Part shown: in pieces, positions 31,564-41,052 of the stretch
Layout: each line of letters begins with the position of its first letter
How positions within the stretch are numbered: the first letter of the stretch is position 1
Assembly: GCF_001644025.1 (NCBI RefSeq)
Contig: NZ_LUUK01000176.1
Span: 1 to 41,541 of the forward strand
DNA from: Methylomonas koyamae
Lineage (GTDB): Bacteria; Pseudomonadota; Gammaproteobacteria; Methylococcales; Methylomonadaceae
Direction: 5' to 3'
Length of the DNA stretch: 41,541 nt
Notes under the pieces: generated by a model
Database searches by the model: none
The model's input: the letters and a program-made list of their open reading frames with translations, nothing else
What the model was told of the DNA's origin: nothing
Translations under genes and position numbers: made by a program

Positions 31564-32333
31564 AGTCTGACCTCGATACCGCGCGATTGCATGTGGCGCT
31601 TGGCTTGCTCTATCGTGTATTCGGCGAAGTGGAAGATACTGGCGGCCAGCACCGCGTCGGCCTTGCCTTCGATAATGCCGTCGGCCAGATGGTCGAGGTT
31701 GCCGACGCCGCCGGAGGCGATCACCGGAATCGGTACCGCTTCGCTGATCGCGCGGGTCAGCGGTAAATCGAAGCCGGACTTGGTGCCGTCGCGGTCCATG
31801 CTGGTCAGCAGGATTTCGCCGGCGCCGTAGGTTTGCATTTTGACGGCCCATTCGACCGCGTCGATGCCGGTCGGTTTGCGGCCGCCGTGGGTGAAGATTT
31901 CCCAGCGGTCCGCTGCGCCGTCCTGACTGACTTTTTTGGCGTCGATGGCCACAACGATGCATTGCGAGCCGAATTTGTCCGCCGCTTCCTTGACGAATTC
32001 CGGCCGGAATACCGCCGCGCTGTTAATGCCGACTTTGTCGGCGCCGGCATTCAACATGCGGCGAATGTCGTCCAGGACGCGAATGCCGCCGCCGACAGTC
32101 AGCGGGATGAAGACCTCGCCGGCCACTTTCTCGACGACGTGTACCATCGTCGCCCGGTCGTCGTGGGTGGCGGTGATGTCCAGAAACGTGATTTCGTCGG
32201 CGCCCTCGCGGTCGTAGCGGCGGGCGATTTCCACCGGATCGCCGGCGTCGCGGATGTCGACGAATTTGACGCCCTTGACGACACGGCCGTTATCGACGTC
32301 CAGGCAAGGAATGATGCGTTTGGCTAGGCTCAT
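31560..32333 (-). CDS. hisF: Imidazole glycerol phosphate synthase, cyclase subunit
   Basis: This 257-residue beta/alpha barrel protein starts at ATG 32333 ([20 protein letters not shown]). It has the conserved aspartate in PCLDVDNG, and the phosphate-binding loops GGGI and ASGGVGN are seen. With HisH it makes imidazole glycerol phosphate and AICAR. The start follows hisA by 10 bases, and the hisI start overlaps its stop. The translated frame extends upstream to 32435 but lacks protein character. Confidence 0.96.
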   Translation of the reverse strand: MSLAKRIIPCLDVDNGRVVKGVKFVDIRDAGDPVEIARRYDREGADEITFLDITATHDDRATMVHVVEKVAGEVFIPLTVGGGIRVLDDIRRMLNAGADKVGINSAAVFRPEFVKEAADKFGSQCIVVAIDAKKVSQDGAADRWEIFTHGGRKPTGIDAVEWAVKMQTYGAGEILLTSMDRDGTKSGFDLPLTRAISEAVPIPVIASGGVGNLDHLADGIIEGKADAVLAASIFHFAEYTIEQAKRHMQSRGIEVRL

Positions 32334-32343
32334 GCTGCTTCGA

Positions 32344-33090
32344 TTAAAGATCGGCGCCACTGAAGGATTCGGCCAGTTTCTCGCCTTCGGCGAAATCCAA
32401 CGTGCCTTCGTAAATCGCTCGACCGGTGATCGCACCCATGATGCCTTCGTGAGCCACCTCGCCGAGCGCGCGAATATCGTCCAGATTGGTAATGCCGCCG
32501 GAGGCGATGATCGGGATATTCACGGCGCGAGCTAGTTTCGCGGTGGCTTCGACATTAACGCCTTGCATCATGCCGTCGCGGGAAATATCGGTATAAATGA
32601 TCGCCGAGACACCGTTGGCTTCGAATTTTTGCGCCAGGTCGATAACATCGTGCCGCGACAGCTTCGACCAGCCGTCGATCGCGACCCGGCCGTCCTTGGC
32701 GTCGAGGCCTATGATGATATGTCCCGGAAACTCGATCGCGACGTCGCGGACGAAGTGCGGCTCGCTGACCGCCTTGGTGCCGATGATGACATATTGCACG
32801 CCGGCTTCCAGATAGGCTTGAATCGTGTCTTCGTCGCGGATGCCGCCGCCGATTTGCACCGGCACCTCCGGATAGGCTTCGACGATGGCGTGGATGATTT
32901 CGGCATTTTTCGGTCGGCCGGCGAAGGCGCCGTCCAGATCCACCAAATGCAAGCGTTTGGCGCCGGCTTCTACCCAGCGTCCGGCCACCGCGACCGGGTC
33001 TTCCGAAAATACGGTGTCGTCTTCCATACGACCTTGACGCAAACGCACACACTTCCCTTCTTTCAAGTCAATTGCGGGTATCAGCAACAT
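32344..33090 (-). CDS. hisA: ProFAR isomerase
   Basis: This 248-residue beta/alpha barrel isomerase shares ancestry with HisF. It begins [19 protein letters not shown], with the catalytic Asp in AIDL, and carries the phosphate-binding loops QIGGGIRDE and [10 protein letters not shown]. It catalyses the Amadori-type isomerisation that yields the substrate for HisF/HisH. It sits 54 bases after hisH on the same strand. The length is the usual one. Confidence 0.96.
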   Translation of the reverse strand: MLLIPAIDLKEGKCVRLRQGRMEDDTVFSEDPVAVAGRWVEAGAKRLHLVDLDGAFAGRPKNAEIIHAIVEAYPEVPVQIGGGIRDEDTIQAYLEAGVQYVIIGTKAVSEPHFVRDVAIEFPGHIIIGLDAKDGRVAIDGWSKLSRHDVIDLAQKFEANGVSAIIYTDISRDGMMQGVNVEATAKLARAVNIPIIASGGITNLDDIRALGEVAHEGIMGAITGRAIYEGTLDFAEGEKLAESFSGADL

Positions 33091-33144
33091 AGTTCAATCT
33101 CGGAGGTTAAATCACTGGGTCTGTAGTTACATCGAGGCTGGAAA

Positions 33145-33786
33145 TTAGGCGGTTCCGTCCCAATGCAAAAAGTTTTGCAACAATTGCAGGCCGACGGTCT
33201 GGCTTTTTTCCGGGTGAAATTGCACGGCGAATATCCGGTCCTGGGCCAACGCGCAGGCGAACGGAGTCGGGTAATCGGCCGTTGCCGCCGTCCGCTCGGA
33301 GACGTCGGGTACGGCAAAGTAGCTGTGAACGAAATAAAACCGGCTGTCTTGCGGGATGCTTTCCCAAAGTGGATGCGGCTGCTGGCGGACTCGGTTCCAG
33401 CCCATATGCGGAATTTTCAGCACTTGGCCGGCGCCGTCGGTTAAATGGTCGGCAAAACGGCGAACACGACCCTGAATCACATCCAAGCAGGCCACGCCAT
33501 CATTTTCCTCGCTATCGGTCAGCAAGGCTTGCATACCCAGGCAAATACCCAGCAGAGGCTTCTCGGCCGCCGCGCTGGCTATCACATCGGCCAGACCGCT
33601 GGTTTTCAAGGCTTGCATGCAATCGCGAATGGCTCCAACGCCTGGAAATACGACGCGGTCGGCATCGGTAATGATCGCCGGGTCGGCGGTCACCCGAATC
33701 TCGGTCGCCGGTTCGGCATGCTGAAGCGCTTTGGCGATGGAATGCAGATTACCCATTCCGTAGTCGATAACGGCAACTGTCGACAT
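33145..33786 (-). CDS. hisH: Imidazole glycerol phosphate synthase, glutamine amidotransferase subunit
   Basis: This 213-residue class I glutamine amidotransferase has its nucleophile at C82 in LLGICLGMQ and the His/Glu pair at H191 and E193 in QFHPEKSQ. It supplies ammonia to HisF. The ATG at 33786 begins STVAVIDYGMGNL. The translated frame extends upstream to 34032 through the end of hisB, which is a shadow. It lies 46 bases after hisB. Confidence 0.96.
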   Translation of the reverse strand: MSTVAVIDYGMGNLHSIAKALQHAEPATEIRVTADPAIITDADRVVFPGVGAIRDCMQALKTSGLADVIASAAAEKPLLGICLGMQALLTDSEENDGVACLDVIQGRVRRFADHLTDGAGQVLKIPHMGWNRVRQQPHPLWESIPQDSRFYFVHSYFAVPDVSERTAATADYPTPFACALAQDRIFAVQFHPEKSQTVGLQLLQNFLHWDGTA

Positions 33787-33832
33787 AATGTGATACAGGT
33801 TTTGGGGTCGGGTTGGACTGAGAAAGCCGGAA

Positions 33833-34426
33833 TTATAGACTGCCTTTGGTGGAGGGCATGATGCCGGCCATGCGCTCGTCGTGGCTGATCGCCATTCTGA
33901 TCGCGCGGCCGAATGCCTTGAACACGGTCTCGGCAATATGGTGGGCGTTGCCGCCTTTAAGGTTGTCGATGTGCAACGTGACACCGGCATGATTGACGAA
34001 TCCCTGGAAAAACTCCTTGAGCAAATCGACATCGAAGCTGCCGATCAGCGCCCGTTTGAACTCGACTTCGTAAAACAGGCCGGGCCGGCCGGAAAAGTCG
34101 ACGACGACGCGCGATAGCGATTCGTCCAACGGGCAGTACGCGTGGCCATAGCGGAAAATGCCTTTCTTGTCGCCCAGGGCCTGGGCGAAGGCTTGGCCCA
34201 AGGTGATACCGATATCTTCGACGCTGTGATGGGCGTCAATGTGCAAGTCGCCGTGAGATGCGATGTCGAGGTCTATCAAGCCGTGTCTGGCTACCTGATC
34301 CAGCATGTGATCCAAAAACGGCAATCCGGTCCGGAATGAGGTCTTGCCGTTTCCGTCGAGATTGACGGCGACTGTGATCTGGGTTTCGAGCGTGTTGCGC
34401 TCGACCTGGGCGGTGCGTGGGTTCAT
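33833..34426 (-). CDS. hisB: Imidazoleglycerol-phosphate dehydratase
   Basis: This 197-residue monofunctional dehydratase lacks the N-terminal histidinol-phosphatase domain that is fused to HisB in enterobacteria. The metal-binding motifs [23 protein letters not shown] and [19 protein letters not shown] are present. It heads a his block in the order hisB-hisH-hisA-hisF-hisI. The hisG, hisD and hisC genes are not here, so the pathway is split over at least two loci. A 48-base gap separates it from pepN upstream. Confidence 0.96.
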   Translation of the reverse strand: MNPRTAQVERNTLETQITVAVNLDGNGKTSFRTGLPFLDHMLDQVARHGLIDLDIASHGDLHIDAHHSVEDIGITLGQAFAQALGDKKGIFRYGHAYCPLDESLSRVVVDFSGRPGLFYEVEFKRALIGSFDVDLLKEFFQGFVNHAGVTLHIDNLKGGNAHHIAETVFKAFGRAIRMAISHDERMAGIMPSTKGSL

Positions 34427-34474
34427 GCCTGAAAACCGTGAGTAATTGCCGATTAGTTTACGTGAATAAGACCG

Positions 34475-37111
34475 CTACGCCAAACTCTTGCTGGCAATTT
34501 CGTAAACGTCCTTGGACAGATGCTCGGTTTCGACGATGCGCCGTAATTCGCGTGTCATCAATGCCTGTCTGTCGGTATCGTAACGCCGCCATTGGGCGAA
34601 GCCGCCGACCATCCGCGCGGCGATTTGCGGATTCAAGGTATTCAACTCAATGACGCGATCCGCCAAAAACCGGTAGCCGTCGCCGTTTCTGGCATGGAAG
34701 TGCAGCGGATTGGATTGGCTGAACGCGCCGACCAGCGAGCGCACCCGGTTGGGCGTTTTCATATCGAAGGCCGGATGTTGCATCAAGCTTTGCACGGTGG
34801 CGAAGGTCTCGGGCATATGACAGGTGGCTTGCAAGGTAAACCATTTATCGACGACCAGCGCCTCGCGTTGCCATTGCCGGTAAAAACTATCCAGACAATC
34901 GGCCTTGGTCGGATTGCGGCTGTTGACGACCGCCGACAGCGCCGCAATCTGGTCGGTCATGTTGCGGGCGCTACGGAACTGGGTTTCGGCCAGAGCGTAA
35001 CTATCCGGCTTTTCCAGCGCGGTCAGATAGCTCAGGCAGGCGTTTTTCAGGCGACGCCGTCCGACTGCCGATGCATCGAAACAGCCCGACTCGTCCTGAT
35101 GGTGTTCGGCGTACACGCGTTGGAATTCGGCGGATAGCGCGGTGGCCAGCGACAGACGCACGAATTCGCGGGCTTGGTGGATGGCTTCGACATCGACCAC
35201 GGCCATCTGGCCGCCCAAATAACCTTCGTCAGGCAGACTCAGCAACAGGGCGCGGTAGGACAGATCGGCGCCGGCGTCGGCCAGAATCGCTCGGAATGCC
35301 TCGGTCAACACCGGGTTGGCCGTCAGCGTCCGGCCGGCCTGAATATCGGCGATCAATCCGAAAATAATCCGCGAAACCAACTGCTGGCCGGCTTCCCAGC
35401 GGTTGAAGGTGTCGCTGTCGTAACTGAGCAAAAACGCCAGTTCTTCCGGGTCTCGGTCGATCTTCAAGGTGACCGGCGCGGAGAAGCCGCGCAGCAGCGA
35501 GACGATCGGCTTTTCGGTCAAGCTCTCGAACACAAAGCGTTGTTCGGCTTCGGTCAGGCTCACGGTCGCTTCTTCGCAAAATTCGCCTCGGTACTGGAAG
35601 CGCGCCGGGCTACCGTCCGCCGCCAAGAAGCCCAGCTTGATCGGCACGTGCAGCGGCAATTTTTCCGGTTGATTAGGCGTCGGCGGACAGCTTTGCTTGA
35701 CGGTCAACGTCAACCGACCGGCGTCGAACGCTTGCTCGACCTCCAACACCGGCGTGCCTGCTTGCGAATACCAGCGGCGGAATTGGGTCAGCTCGACGCC
35801 GTTGGCGTCTTCCATCGCCTTGACGAAATCCTCGCAAGTCACCGCTTGGCCGTCGTGGCGCTTGAAATACAGGTCGCAGCCCTGGCGAAATCCGGCCGCG
35901 CCCAGCAGGGTGTGCAGCATCCGCACCACTTCCGCGCCTTTTTCGTAAACGGTCAGCGTGTAGAAATTGTTGATTTCGATATAGGCTTCCGGCCGGATCG
36001 GGTGGGCCAGCGGGCCGGCGTCCTCGGCGAACTGGCGGGTACGCAGCATGTTGACGTCTTCGATGCGCTTGACCGCCGGCGACGAACGATCGCCGCTGAA
36101 TTGCTGGTCGCGGAACACCGTGAAGCCTTCCTTCAGGCTCAACTGAAACCAATCGCGGCAGGTCACCCGGTTCCCGGACCAATTGTGGAAATACTCGTGG
36201 CCGATCACGCCCTCGATGTGTTCGTAGTCGCTATCGGTCGCGGTATCCGGCCGGGCCAGCACGAACTTGGTGTTGAATACGTTCAAGCCCTTGTTTTCCA
36301 TCGCCCCCATATTGAAATGGTCGACGGCGACGATCATGTACAAATCCAGATCGTATTCCAGGCCGTAGGTCTCCTCGTCCCAGCGCATCGCGTTTTTCAG
36401 CGATTGCATCGCATGGCCGCATTTGTCGACGTTATGAGCTTCGACGAAGATTTCCAGCGCGATGCGCCGGCCGCTCACCGTCGTAAATTCGTCGGCCACG
36501 TATTCCAGTTGTCCGGCGACCAGCGCGAACAAATAGCAGGGTTTGGCGAAGGGGTCTTGCCAAGCCACCCAATGCCGGCCGCCATCCAGATTGCCGGCGC
36601 CGATTTTGTTGCCGTTGGACAGCAGCACCGGATACTGGGTCTTGTCGGCGATCAGCTTGGTGGTAAAACGGCTCATCACGTCCGGTCGGTCCAGAAACCA
36701 GGTGATCTTGCGGAATCCCTGCGCTTCGCATTGGGTACACAACATGCTGCTGGATAAATACAGGCCTTCCAGCGCGGTGTTGGCTTGCGGATCGATGATG
36801 TTTTCGATGTCGATTCGAAACGGCCGATCGCCGGGCACCCGGTGTATCGTCAGCGCTTCGTCGCTCAGCGTGTAGTCGCCGGCGGCCAGCGCTTGGCCGT
36901 CCAGCGAGATACCGACCAATAGCAGCTCTTCGCCGAACAGCGTCAGCGCCTCGCTCGCGCTCCGGCTGTCTGGGTTGCGCCGAACGTCGAGGCCGGCGCG
37001 AACCAGGGTGCGTTGTTCGTCCAGCTCGAAAACCAATTCGACCTGATCGATCAAATAGTCCGGCGGGGTGTAGTCTTTCAGGTAAACGGTTTGCGGGGTG
37101 GCGTCGCGCAT
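34475..37111 (-). CDS. pepN: Aminopeptidase N
   Basis: This 878-residue M1-family metallopeptidase removes N-terminal residues from peptides in the cytosol. The zinc site is H305-E306-x-x-H309 with E328 eighteen residues on (GHEYFHNWSGN ... LKEGF). The exopeptidase motif GAMEN is intact. The length is close to the E. coli enzyme (870). It begins 2 bases after the PsiE-like gene, so the two are probably co-transcribed, and it lies directly before hisB. A long opposite-strand frame (35174-36757) across it is a shadow. Confidence 0.95.
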   Translation of the reverse strand: MRDATPQTVYLKDYTPPDYLIDQVELVFELDEQRTLVRAGLDVRRNPDSRSASEALTLFGEELLLVGISLDGQALAAGDYTLSDEALTIHRVPGDRPFRIDIENIIDPQANTALEGLYLSSSMLCTQCEAQGFRKITWFLDRPDVMSRFTTKLIADKTQYPVLLSNGNKIGAGNLDGGRHWVAWQDPFAKPCYLFALVAGQLEYVADEFTTVSGRRIALEIFVEAHNVDKCGHAMQSLKNAMRWDEETYGLEYDLDLYMIVAVDHFNMGAMENKGLNVFNTKFVLARPDTATDSDYEHIEGVIGHEYFHNWSGNRVTCRDWFQLSLKEGFTVFRDQQFSGDRSSPAVKRIEDVNMLRTRQFAEDAGPLAHPIRPEAYIEINNFYTLTVYEKGAEVVRMLHTLLGAAGFRQGCDLYFKRHDGQAVTCEDFVKAMEDANGVELTQFRRWYSQAGTPVLEVEQAFDAGRLTLTVKQSCPPTPNQPEKLPLHVPIKLGFLAADGSPARFQYRGEFCEEATVSLTEAEQRFVFESLTEKPIVSLLRGFSAPVTLKIDRDPEELAFLLSYDSDTFNRWEAGQQLVSRIIFGLIADIQAGRTLTANPVLTEAFRAILADAGADLSYRALLLSLPDEGYLGGQMAVVDVEAIHQAREFVRLSLATALSAEFQRVYAEHHQDESGCFDASAVGRRRLKNACLSYLTALEKPDSYALAETQFRSARNMTDQIAALSAVVNSRNPTKADCLDSFYRQWQREALVVDKWFTLQATCHMPETFATVQSLMQHPAFDMKTPNRVRSLVGAFSQSNPLHFHARNGDGYRFLADRVIELNTLNPQIAARMVGGFAQWRRYDTDRQALMTRELRRIVETEHLSKDVYEIASKSLA

Positions 37112-37113
37112 GC

Positions 37114-37653
37114 TTATCGGTCGTCGGTTTTCACCGGTTGGGGTTTAGGAGAAATCAGCCAATAGGTCAAGCCCAGGGCCAGGATCACCGTCGCGATCGC
37201 GACGATGTAATGCCATTCGAGTTCCTTGAAGTCCAGCATGATGACCTTCCTGGCCACGGCCATCAACGCGGTAGCGATCACCATTTTGATCGGCAATGCG
37301 TCGTGTTTGATGTAAACGGTGATGTTGACGAAGATTTCAATCGCGATCAGCACAGCCATGAACGAGCCGAAAATCACCAGAATGTCGGAGACGGTCAGCA
37401 TCATGAACGGCGCTTCGACCAGTTTTTGAAACATTACGTAGGCGACGTCGGCGACGCCCCAAAGTATTACCAAAACCATCAACACCGCGAGGATGCGCAC
37501 CGCGAAATGGATCACCGCGTGCAAGATTTTGATCATCGCGTCCTCTACCGGCGGCGGCAATTTGACTTCGCCGTCGCTATCTCGGGAATTTCGGCCGCCG
37601 CTGGTGCGGGGCGCGGGCGCCGGCGCGCTGGGGCGAACGGGCGGTTTATCCAT
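37114..37653 (-). CDS. psiE: PsiE family phosphate-starvation-inducible protein
   Basis: This 179-residue inner-membrane protein has a Pro-rich cytoplasmic N-terminus (about 40 residues) and four hydrophobic helices. The body, VADVAYVMFQKLVEAP and IFVNITVYIKHDALP, matches the PsiE family, whose E. coli member is induced by phosphate starvation. The function is unknown. A GGAGGTT ribosome-binding site lies before the ATG. It overlaps the end of the DUF423 gene by 8 bases. Confidence 0.85.
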   Translation of the reverse strand: MDKPPVRPSAPAPAPRTSGGRNSRDSDGEVKLPPPVEDAMIKILHAVIHFAVRILAVLMVLVILWGVADVAYVMFQKLVEAPFMMLTVSDILVIFGSFMAVLIAIEIFVNITVYIKHDALPIKMVIATALMAVARKVIMLDFKELEWHYIVAIATVILALGLTYWLISPKPQPVKTDDR

Positions 37654-38026
37654 CGGAACCTCCAGAGTATTGTAGTGCTGCTTTGGCGATGGCCGCCCAA
37701 GCCAGTAAAAACGCGACGCCGCCGAACGGCGTAATCATGCCCAACCAGCTTAGATTAAAAATCGCCAACAGATACAAACTGCCGGAAAACAAAACGATGC
37801 CGATCAATAAGCTCCAGCCCGCCCAGCGCAAATAGCGGTGTTCCGGCATCACACCGACCAGCGCCAAGGCCAGCGTATGCCACATTTGATAGCTTACCGC
37901 CGTCTTGTAGATGTCCAAGCCGTGTTCGGACAAAACGTTTTTCAGCCCGTGCGCGCCGAACGCGCCCAGGCCGACGCCGAGGAAACCGCAAATCGCCGCG
38001 TAAAACAAAAACCGGCGTTGGTTCAT
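37646..38026 (-). CDS. DUF423 family small membrane protein
   Basis: This 126-residue protein starts at ATG 38026, which overlaps the moaB stop (ATGA). Four hydrophobic helices are predicted. The family signature LGAFGAHGLK and the segment YQMWHTLALALVGV are typical of DUF423 (YgdD-like) proteins, whose role is unknown. Its end overlaps the psiE start. A longer frame through moaB is a shadow. Confidence 0.88.
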   Translation of the reverse strand: MNQRRFLFYAAICGFLGVGLGAFGAHGLKNVLSEHGLDIYKTAVSYQMWHTLALALVGVMPEHRYLRWAGWSLLIGIVLFSGSLYLLAIFNLSWLGMITPFGGVAFLLAWAAIAKAALQYSGGSDG

Positions 38027-38544
38027 TTCTCCAACAGCCTTGGCATCAATTGCACCAGATTGCAGGGTTTGGTGCGGTAATCCAGTTGGTCTTTGATCAG
38101 TGCGTCCCAAGCGGTACGGCAGGCGCCGGACGAGCCGGGCACGCAAAAAATGTAAGTGGCGTTGGCAACGCCGGCCAGTGCCCGCGATTGTACCGTCGAG
38201 CTTTTGATGTCCTGATAGGAAATCATTCGGAACACTTCGCCGAAACCGTCCAAGACCTTGTCCAGCAGCGGCTTGACCGCTTCCGGCGTACCGTCGCGGC
38301 CGGTGATGCCGGTACCGCCGGTGGTAATCACGGCGTTGACGTCGGCATCCGCGATCCAGTGGCTGATCGCCGCGCGGATTTGATAAATGTCGTCGGGGAC
38401 GATGCGTTTCTCGTGAAGTTTGTGGCCGGCGGCCAGCAAGCCGTCGACCAAGGTTTTGCCGGACAGGTCGTCCGCTTCGGTGCGGGTGTCGGACACGGTC
38501 AATATCGCGATATTGATTGGAATGAATGCTCTGCTGTCGGTCAC
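38023..38544 (-). CDS. moaB: Molybdenum cofactor biosynthesis protein B
   Basis: This 173-residue MogA/MoaB-fold protein has INIAILTVSDTRTEADDLSG at the N-terminus, the molybdopterin-binding VITTGGTGITGRDGTPEAV and the FCVPGSSGACRTAWDAL motif near the end. Family members adenylate molybdopterin or are accessory to it. The GTG at 38544 is preferred over an ATG at 38577 because a GGAG lies before it and the length then matches E. coli MoaB. It is the first gene of a minus-strand series (moaB, DUF423, psiE, pepN) and diverges from the permease gene. Confidence 0.92.
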   Translation of the reverse strand: MTDSRAFIPINIAILTVSDTRTEADDLSGKTLVDGLLAAGHKLHEKRIVPDDIYQIRAAISHWIADADVNAVITTGGTGITGRDGTPEAVKPLLDKVLDGFGEVFRMISYQDIKSSTVQSRALAGVANATYIFCVPGSSGACRTAWDALIKDQLDYRTKPCNLVQLMPRLLEK

Positions 38545-38712
38545 GGCGCCTGCTCCGGATTGGCAATGGTCCCGCATTCTAAGAAACCCGCGCCGGCACT
38601 GCAAGCGACGTTCCCGTGTGCATTTGGCGAATGCCCGGACCTCAAAATCGGCTATGCTGTCGATTCCGCCGATTGACGGCCCTTCCATGCCCTCGCCGCA
38701 TCCGAGTCCGCC

Positions 38713-39810
38713 ATGCTTCCGCCCAATTCCCGCTACGAAAAACTGGCCAGTCTGGCCGCGTTCTGTCTGTTGTTGTTCGCCTGCTATCAAGTGTTGCGGC
38801 CGTTTTTCTTCGACCTGTTGTGGGCGGCTATCCTCTGTTACGTGACCTGGCCGCTGTACAGCCGTTTGCGGGCTTGGAATTTGAGCGCCAACCGCGCCGC
38901 GATGGCGATGGTGTTGCCGATAGGGGCGCTGCTGCTGACGCCGTTTGCCGCCGCGGGTTTTACATTTACCGACGACATCAATCGGATGCTGCAATGGCTT
39001 AATCAAAGCCCTCACGAATGGCCGGCGCCGCCGGTCTGGCTGCGCGGCTTGCCGTTGATCGGCGACAGTGCGGCCGATAGCTGGCTGGCTTTTGGGGAAG
39101 ACTCCAGTCGTCTCGTCAATTTTGCCCGCCAATACGCCCTTGGGGCCGGCGGCTGGCTGTTGCAACAGAGCATCGGTCTGGCCGGCGAGTTGATGCATCT
39201 GGGTCTGAGCATCCTGGTGTTGTTTTTCTTCTACCGCGACGGCGAGCATGTCGCCGGCCACGTGGTGATCGCGGTCGAGCGTTTGGCCGGCGAGCGCACC
39301 CAACGGATTCTGCACATCGTCAGGACCAGTTTGCTGGCCGTGGTCTACGGCATACTCGGCACCGCGCTGGTACAAGCGCTGGCTTCGATGCTCGGCTTTG
39401 TCATCGCCGGCGTGCCTTATGCCTTCGTGTTGGGCGTGTTCGCGTTTTTTTTGATGATCATCCCGGCCGCCGGCACCGTGGTTTGGCTGCCGATCTCGTT
39501 ATGGCTATTGGCGGAAGGCGAAACCGGCTGGGCGGTCTTTATCGCGGTCTGGTTTTTGGCCTTCGTCGGTACCATCGATAACTGGTTGCGGCCGCTACTG
39601 ATCAGTCGAGATGTCGAACTGCCGTTTGTTTTGATCGTGTTCGGCATCTTCGGCGGTTTGTTGGCATTCGGCTTTATCGGCGTTTTTCTGGGGCCGACGC
39701 TATTGGCCACCAGTTATGCTTTGTTGCTGGATTGGTTGATCCGCACGGAACAGGAAACGCTTGCCGAATCCGACAAGCCGCCTTGCGAGGCTGGAGACGA
39801 CCAGGCTTAA
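38713..39810 (+). CDS. AI-2E family permease
   Basis: This 365-residue inner-membrane protein has about eight hydrophobic helices. The family marks are the N-terminal double helix (FFFDLLWAAILCYVTWPLY), the central amphipathic region and PYAFVLGVFAFFLMIIPAAG, with the C-terminal GPTLLATSYALL. The family includes TqsA, proposed to export autoinducer-2, and other members acting as ion/H+ antiporters, so the substrate cannot be named. The gene is divergent from moaB. Confidence 0.88.
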   Translation: MLPPNSRYEKLASLAAFCLLLFACYQVLRPFFFDLLWAAILCYVTWPLYSRLRAWNLSANRAAMAMVLPIGALLLTPFAAAGFTFTDDINRMLQWLNQSPHEWPAPPVWLRGLPLIGDSAADSWLAFGEDSSRLVNFARQYALGAGGWLLQQSIGLAGELMHLGLSILVLFFFYRDGEHVAGHVVIAVERLAGERTQRILHIVRTSLLAVVYGILGTALVQALASMLGFVIAGVPYAFVLGVFAFFLMIIPAAGTVVWLPISLWLLAEGETGWAVFIAVWFLAFVGTIDNWLRPLLISRDVELPFVLIVFGIFGGLLAFGFIGVFLGPTLLATSYALLLDWLIRTEQETLAESDKPPCEAGDDQA

Positions 39811-39892
39811 GCCGCGACTGTTCAGATCGGCGTCGGCCCTCTACAATCGCGCTTGCATATCCATTCGACCTGTTTGCCAAAAGACGACGCCC

Positions 39893-40216
39893 ATGGCCTG
39901 TCGCGACGATCCGACCGAACCGAAAAAACTCGACCGCCGCGAGCTGATCCGCGTGCAGGAACAATACGGCGAATTGGTCCGCGACCTGATGACCGAAGAT
40001 CCCGAACGGGTGATTTTAAAACTGGTGGGCCGCGGCAACGCCTATCTGACCGAGCTGGCCGCGTTGCGGGCGCATCACGCCTCGGTCAGGTTAAGAGCGA
40101 TTGCCTTGTTGGAAAACCCGAGTCGCACCGTGCTGCAACGAATTGCCGTCGATGAAGCGGACAGCGAGTTCGGTAAAGCGGCGCGAGTCAGACTAGAGAA
40201 GTTAAGTCTGGACTAG
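39893..40216 (+). CDS. Unknown small cytosolic protein
   Basis: I do not recognise this 107-residue protein. The ATG at 39893 (ACRDDPTEPKKLDRREL) removes a Cys/Arg-rich extension read from 39761 that lacks protein character. The rest is predicted helical with regular Leu and Arg spacing (YLTELAALRAHHASVRLRAI, then ALLENPSRTVLQRIAVDE), suggestive of a short HEAT-like or two-helix repeat. It has no membrane segment and lies 82 bases after the permease. Confidence 0.55.
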   Translation: MACRDDPTEPKKLDRRELIRVQEQYGELVRDLMTEDPERVILKLVGRGNAYLTELAALRAHHASVRLRAIALLENPSRTVLQRIAVDEADSEFGKAARVRLEKLSLD

Positions 40217-40360
40217 TCTGCGAGTCGAGCATGTCTTTGAGCATTGAGGCAGATTTCCATAGTAAAAGCCACTGCCAAATCGGATAATTACCGCCGCTAA
40301 TTTTACTTTCCACACATCACCTAGCCCGTGATCGACGCGGCTGACTTTGGTTTTTGACTG

Positions 40361-41050
40361 ATGACCGTTCTCCAAAAAATCGACCCCGCCCACATCAAAA
40401 GTTTTATTCGTCGCCAAGGCCGAGCTACCGCCGGCCAAAAGTTGGCCTTGGAAAGCCATTGGGATAAATACTGTCTGTCACCCGATGCGGAATTCAACGC
40501 CGAGCAGATCTTTGGCCGGTCCGCGCCGCTGATTGTCGAAATCGGGTTTGGTAATGGCGACAGTTTGGCGGCGATGGCCGAAGCCAATCCCGATTTGAAT
40601 TATCTTGGTATCGAAGTGCACCGGCCCGGCGTCGGCCATTTGATGATGTTGCTGGAGCAGCGGAGCATCGCGAATGTGCGGATTTATCATCACGATGCGA
40701 TCGAGATTTTGGAACGGAAGATTCCGGACCGTTGCGTGGCGGGCGTACATCTGTTTTTTCCCGACCCTTGGCATAAACGTCGCCACCATAAGCGGCGTAT
40801 CGTTCGGCCGAGTTTTTTAGCGTTGCTGAACCGGAAATTGGCGACCGGCGCTTACTTTCACGCCGCGACCGATTGGCGGGAATACGCAAAAGACATGTTG
40901 GCGACGCTATCGGCCGATGCCGGATTGAACAATGCCAGCCCGACCGGTGATTATTGTCCGCGCCCGGACTATCGGCCGCTCACCAAGTTCGAGAATCGCG
41001 GCCTTCGACTGGGTCACGGGGTTTGGGACTTAATCTTCACCAAAATTTGA
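40361..41050 (+). CDS. trmB: tRNA (guanine-N7-)-methyltransferase
   Basis: This 229-residue SAM-dependent enzyme makes m7G46 in tRNA. It has the SAM-binding VEIGFGNGDSL, the YLGIEVHRPGVG segment, the HHDAIEIL acid motif and the family-specific HLFFPDPWHKRRHHKRR. The length is typical. It has its own 144-base upstream region, in which I could not identify a clear promoter. It is 2 bases from the end of the convergent amidohydrolase gene. Confidence 0.95.
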   Translation: MTVLQKIDPAHIKSFIRRQGRATAGQKLALESHWDKYCLSPDAEFNAEQIFGRSAPLIVEIGFGNGDSLAAMAEANPDLNYLGIEVHRPGVGHLMMLLEQRSIANVRIYHHDAIEILERKIPDRCVAGVHLFFPDPWHKRRHHKRRIVRPSFLALLNRKLATGAYFHAATDWREYAKDMLATLSADAGLNNASPTGDYCPRPDYRPLTKFENRGLRLGHGVWDLIFTKI

Positions 41051-41052
41051 GT

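Noticed and set aside
35174-36757. 527-codon open frame on the plus strand, opposite pepN
   Set aside because: It is antisense to a complete M1 aminopeptidase with all catalytic motifs; its composition (Gln, Arg and Val rich) is that of a shadow frame in GC-rich DNA.
38545-39375. Long upstream extension of moaB
   Set aside because: It runs antisense through the AI-2E permease gene and is Gln/Arg-rich; MoaB is complete from 38544.
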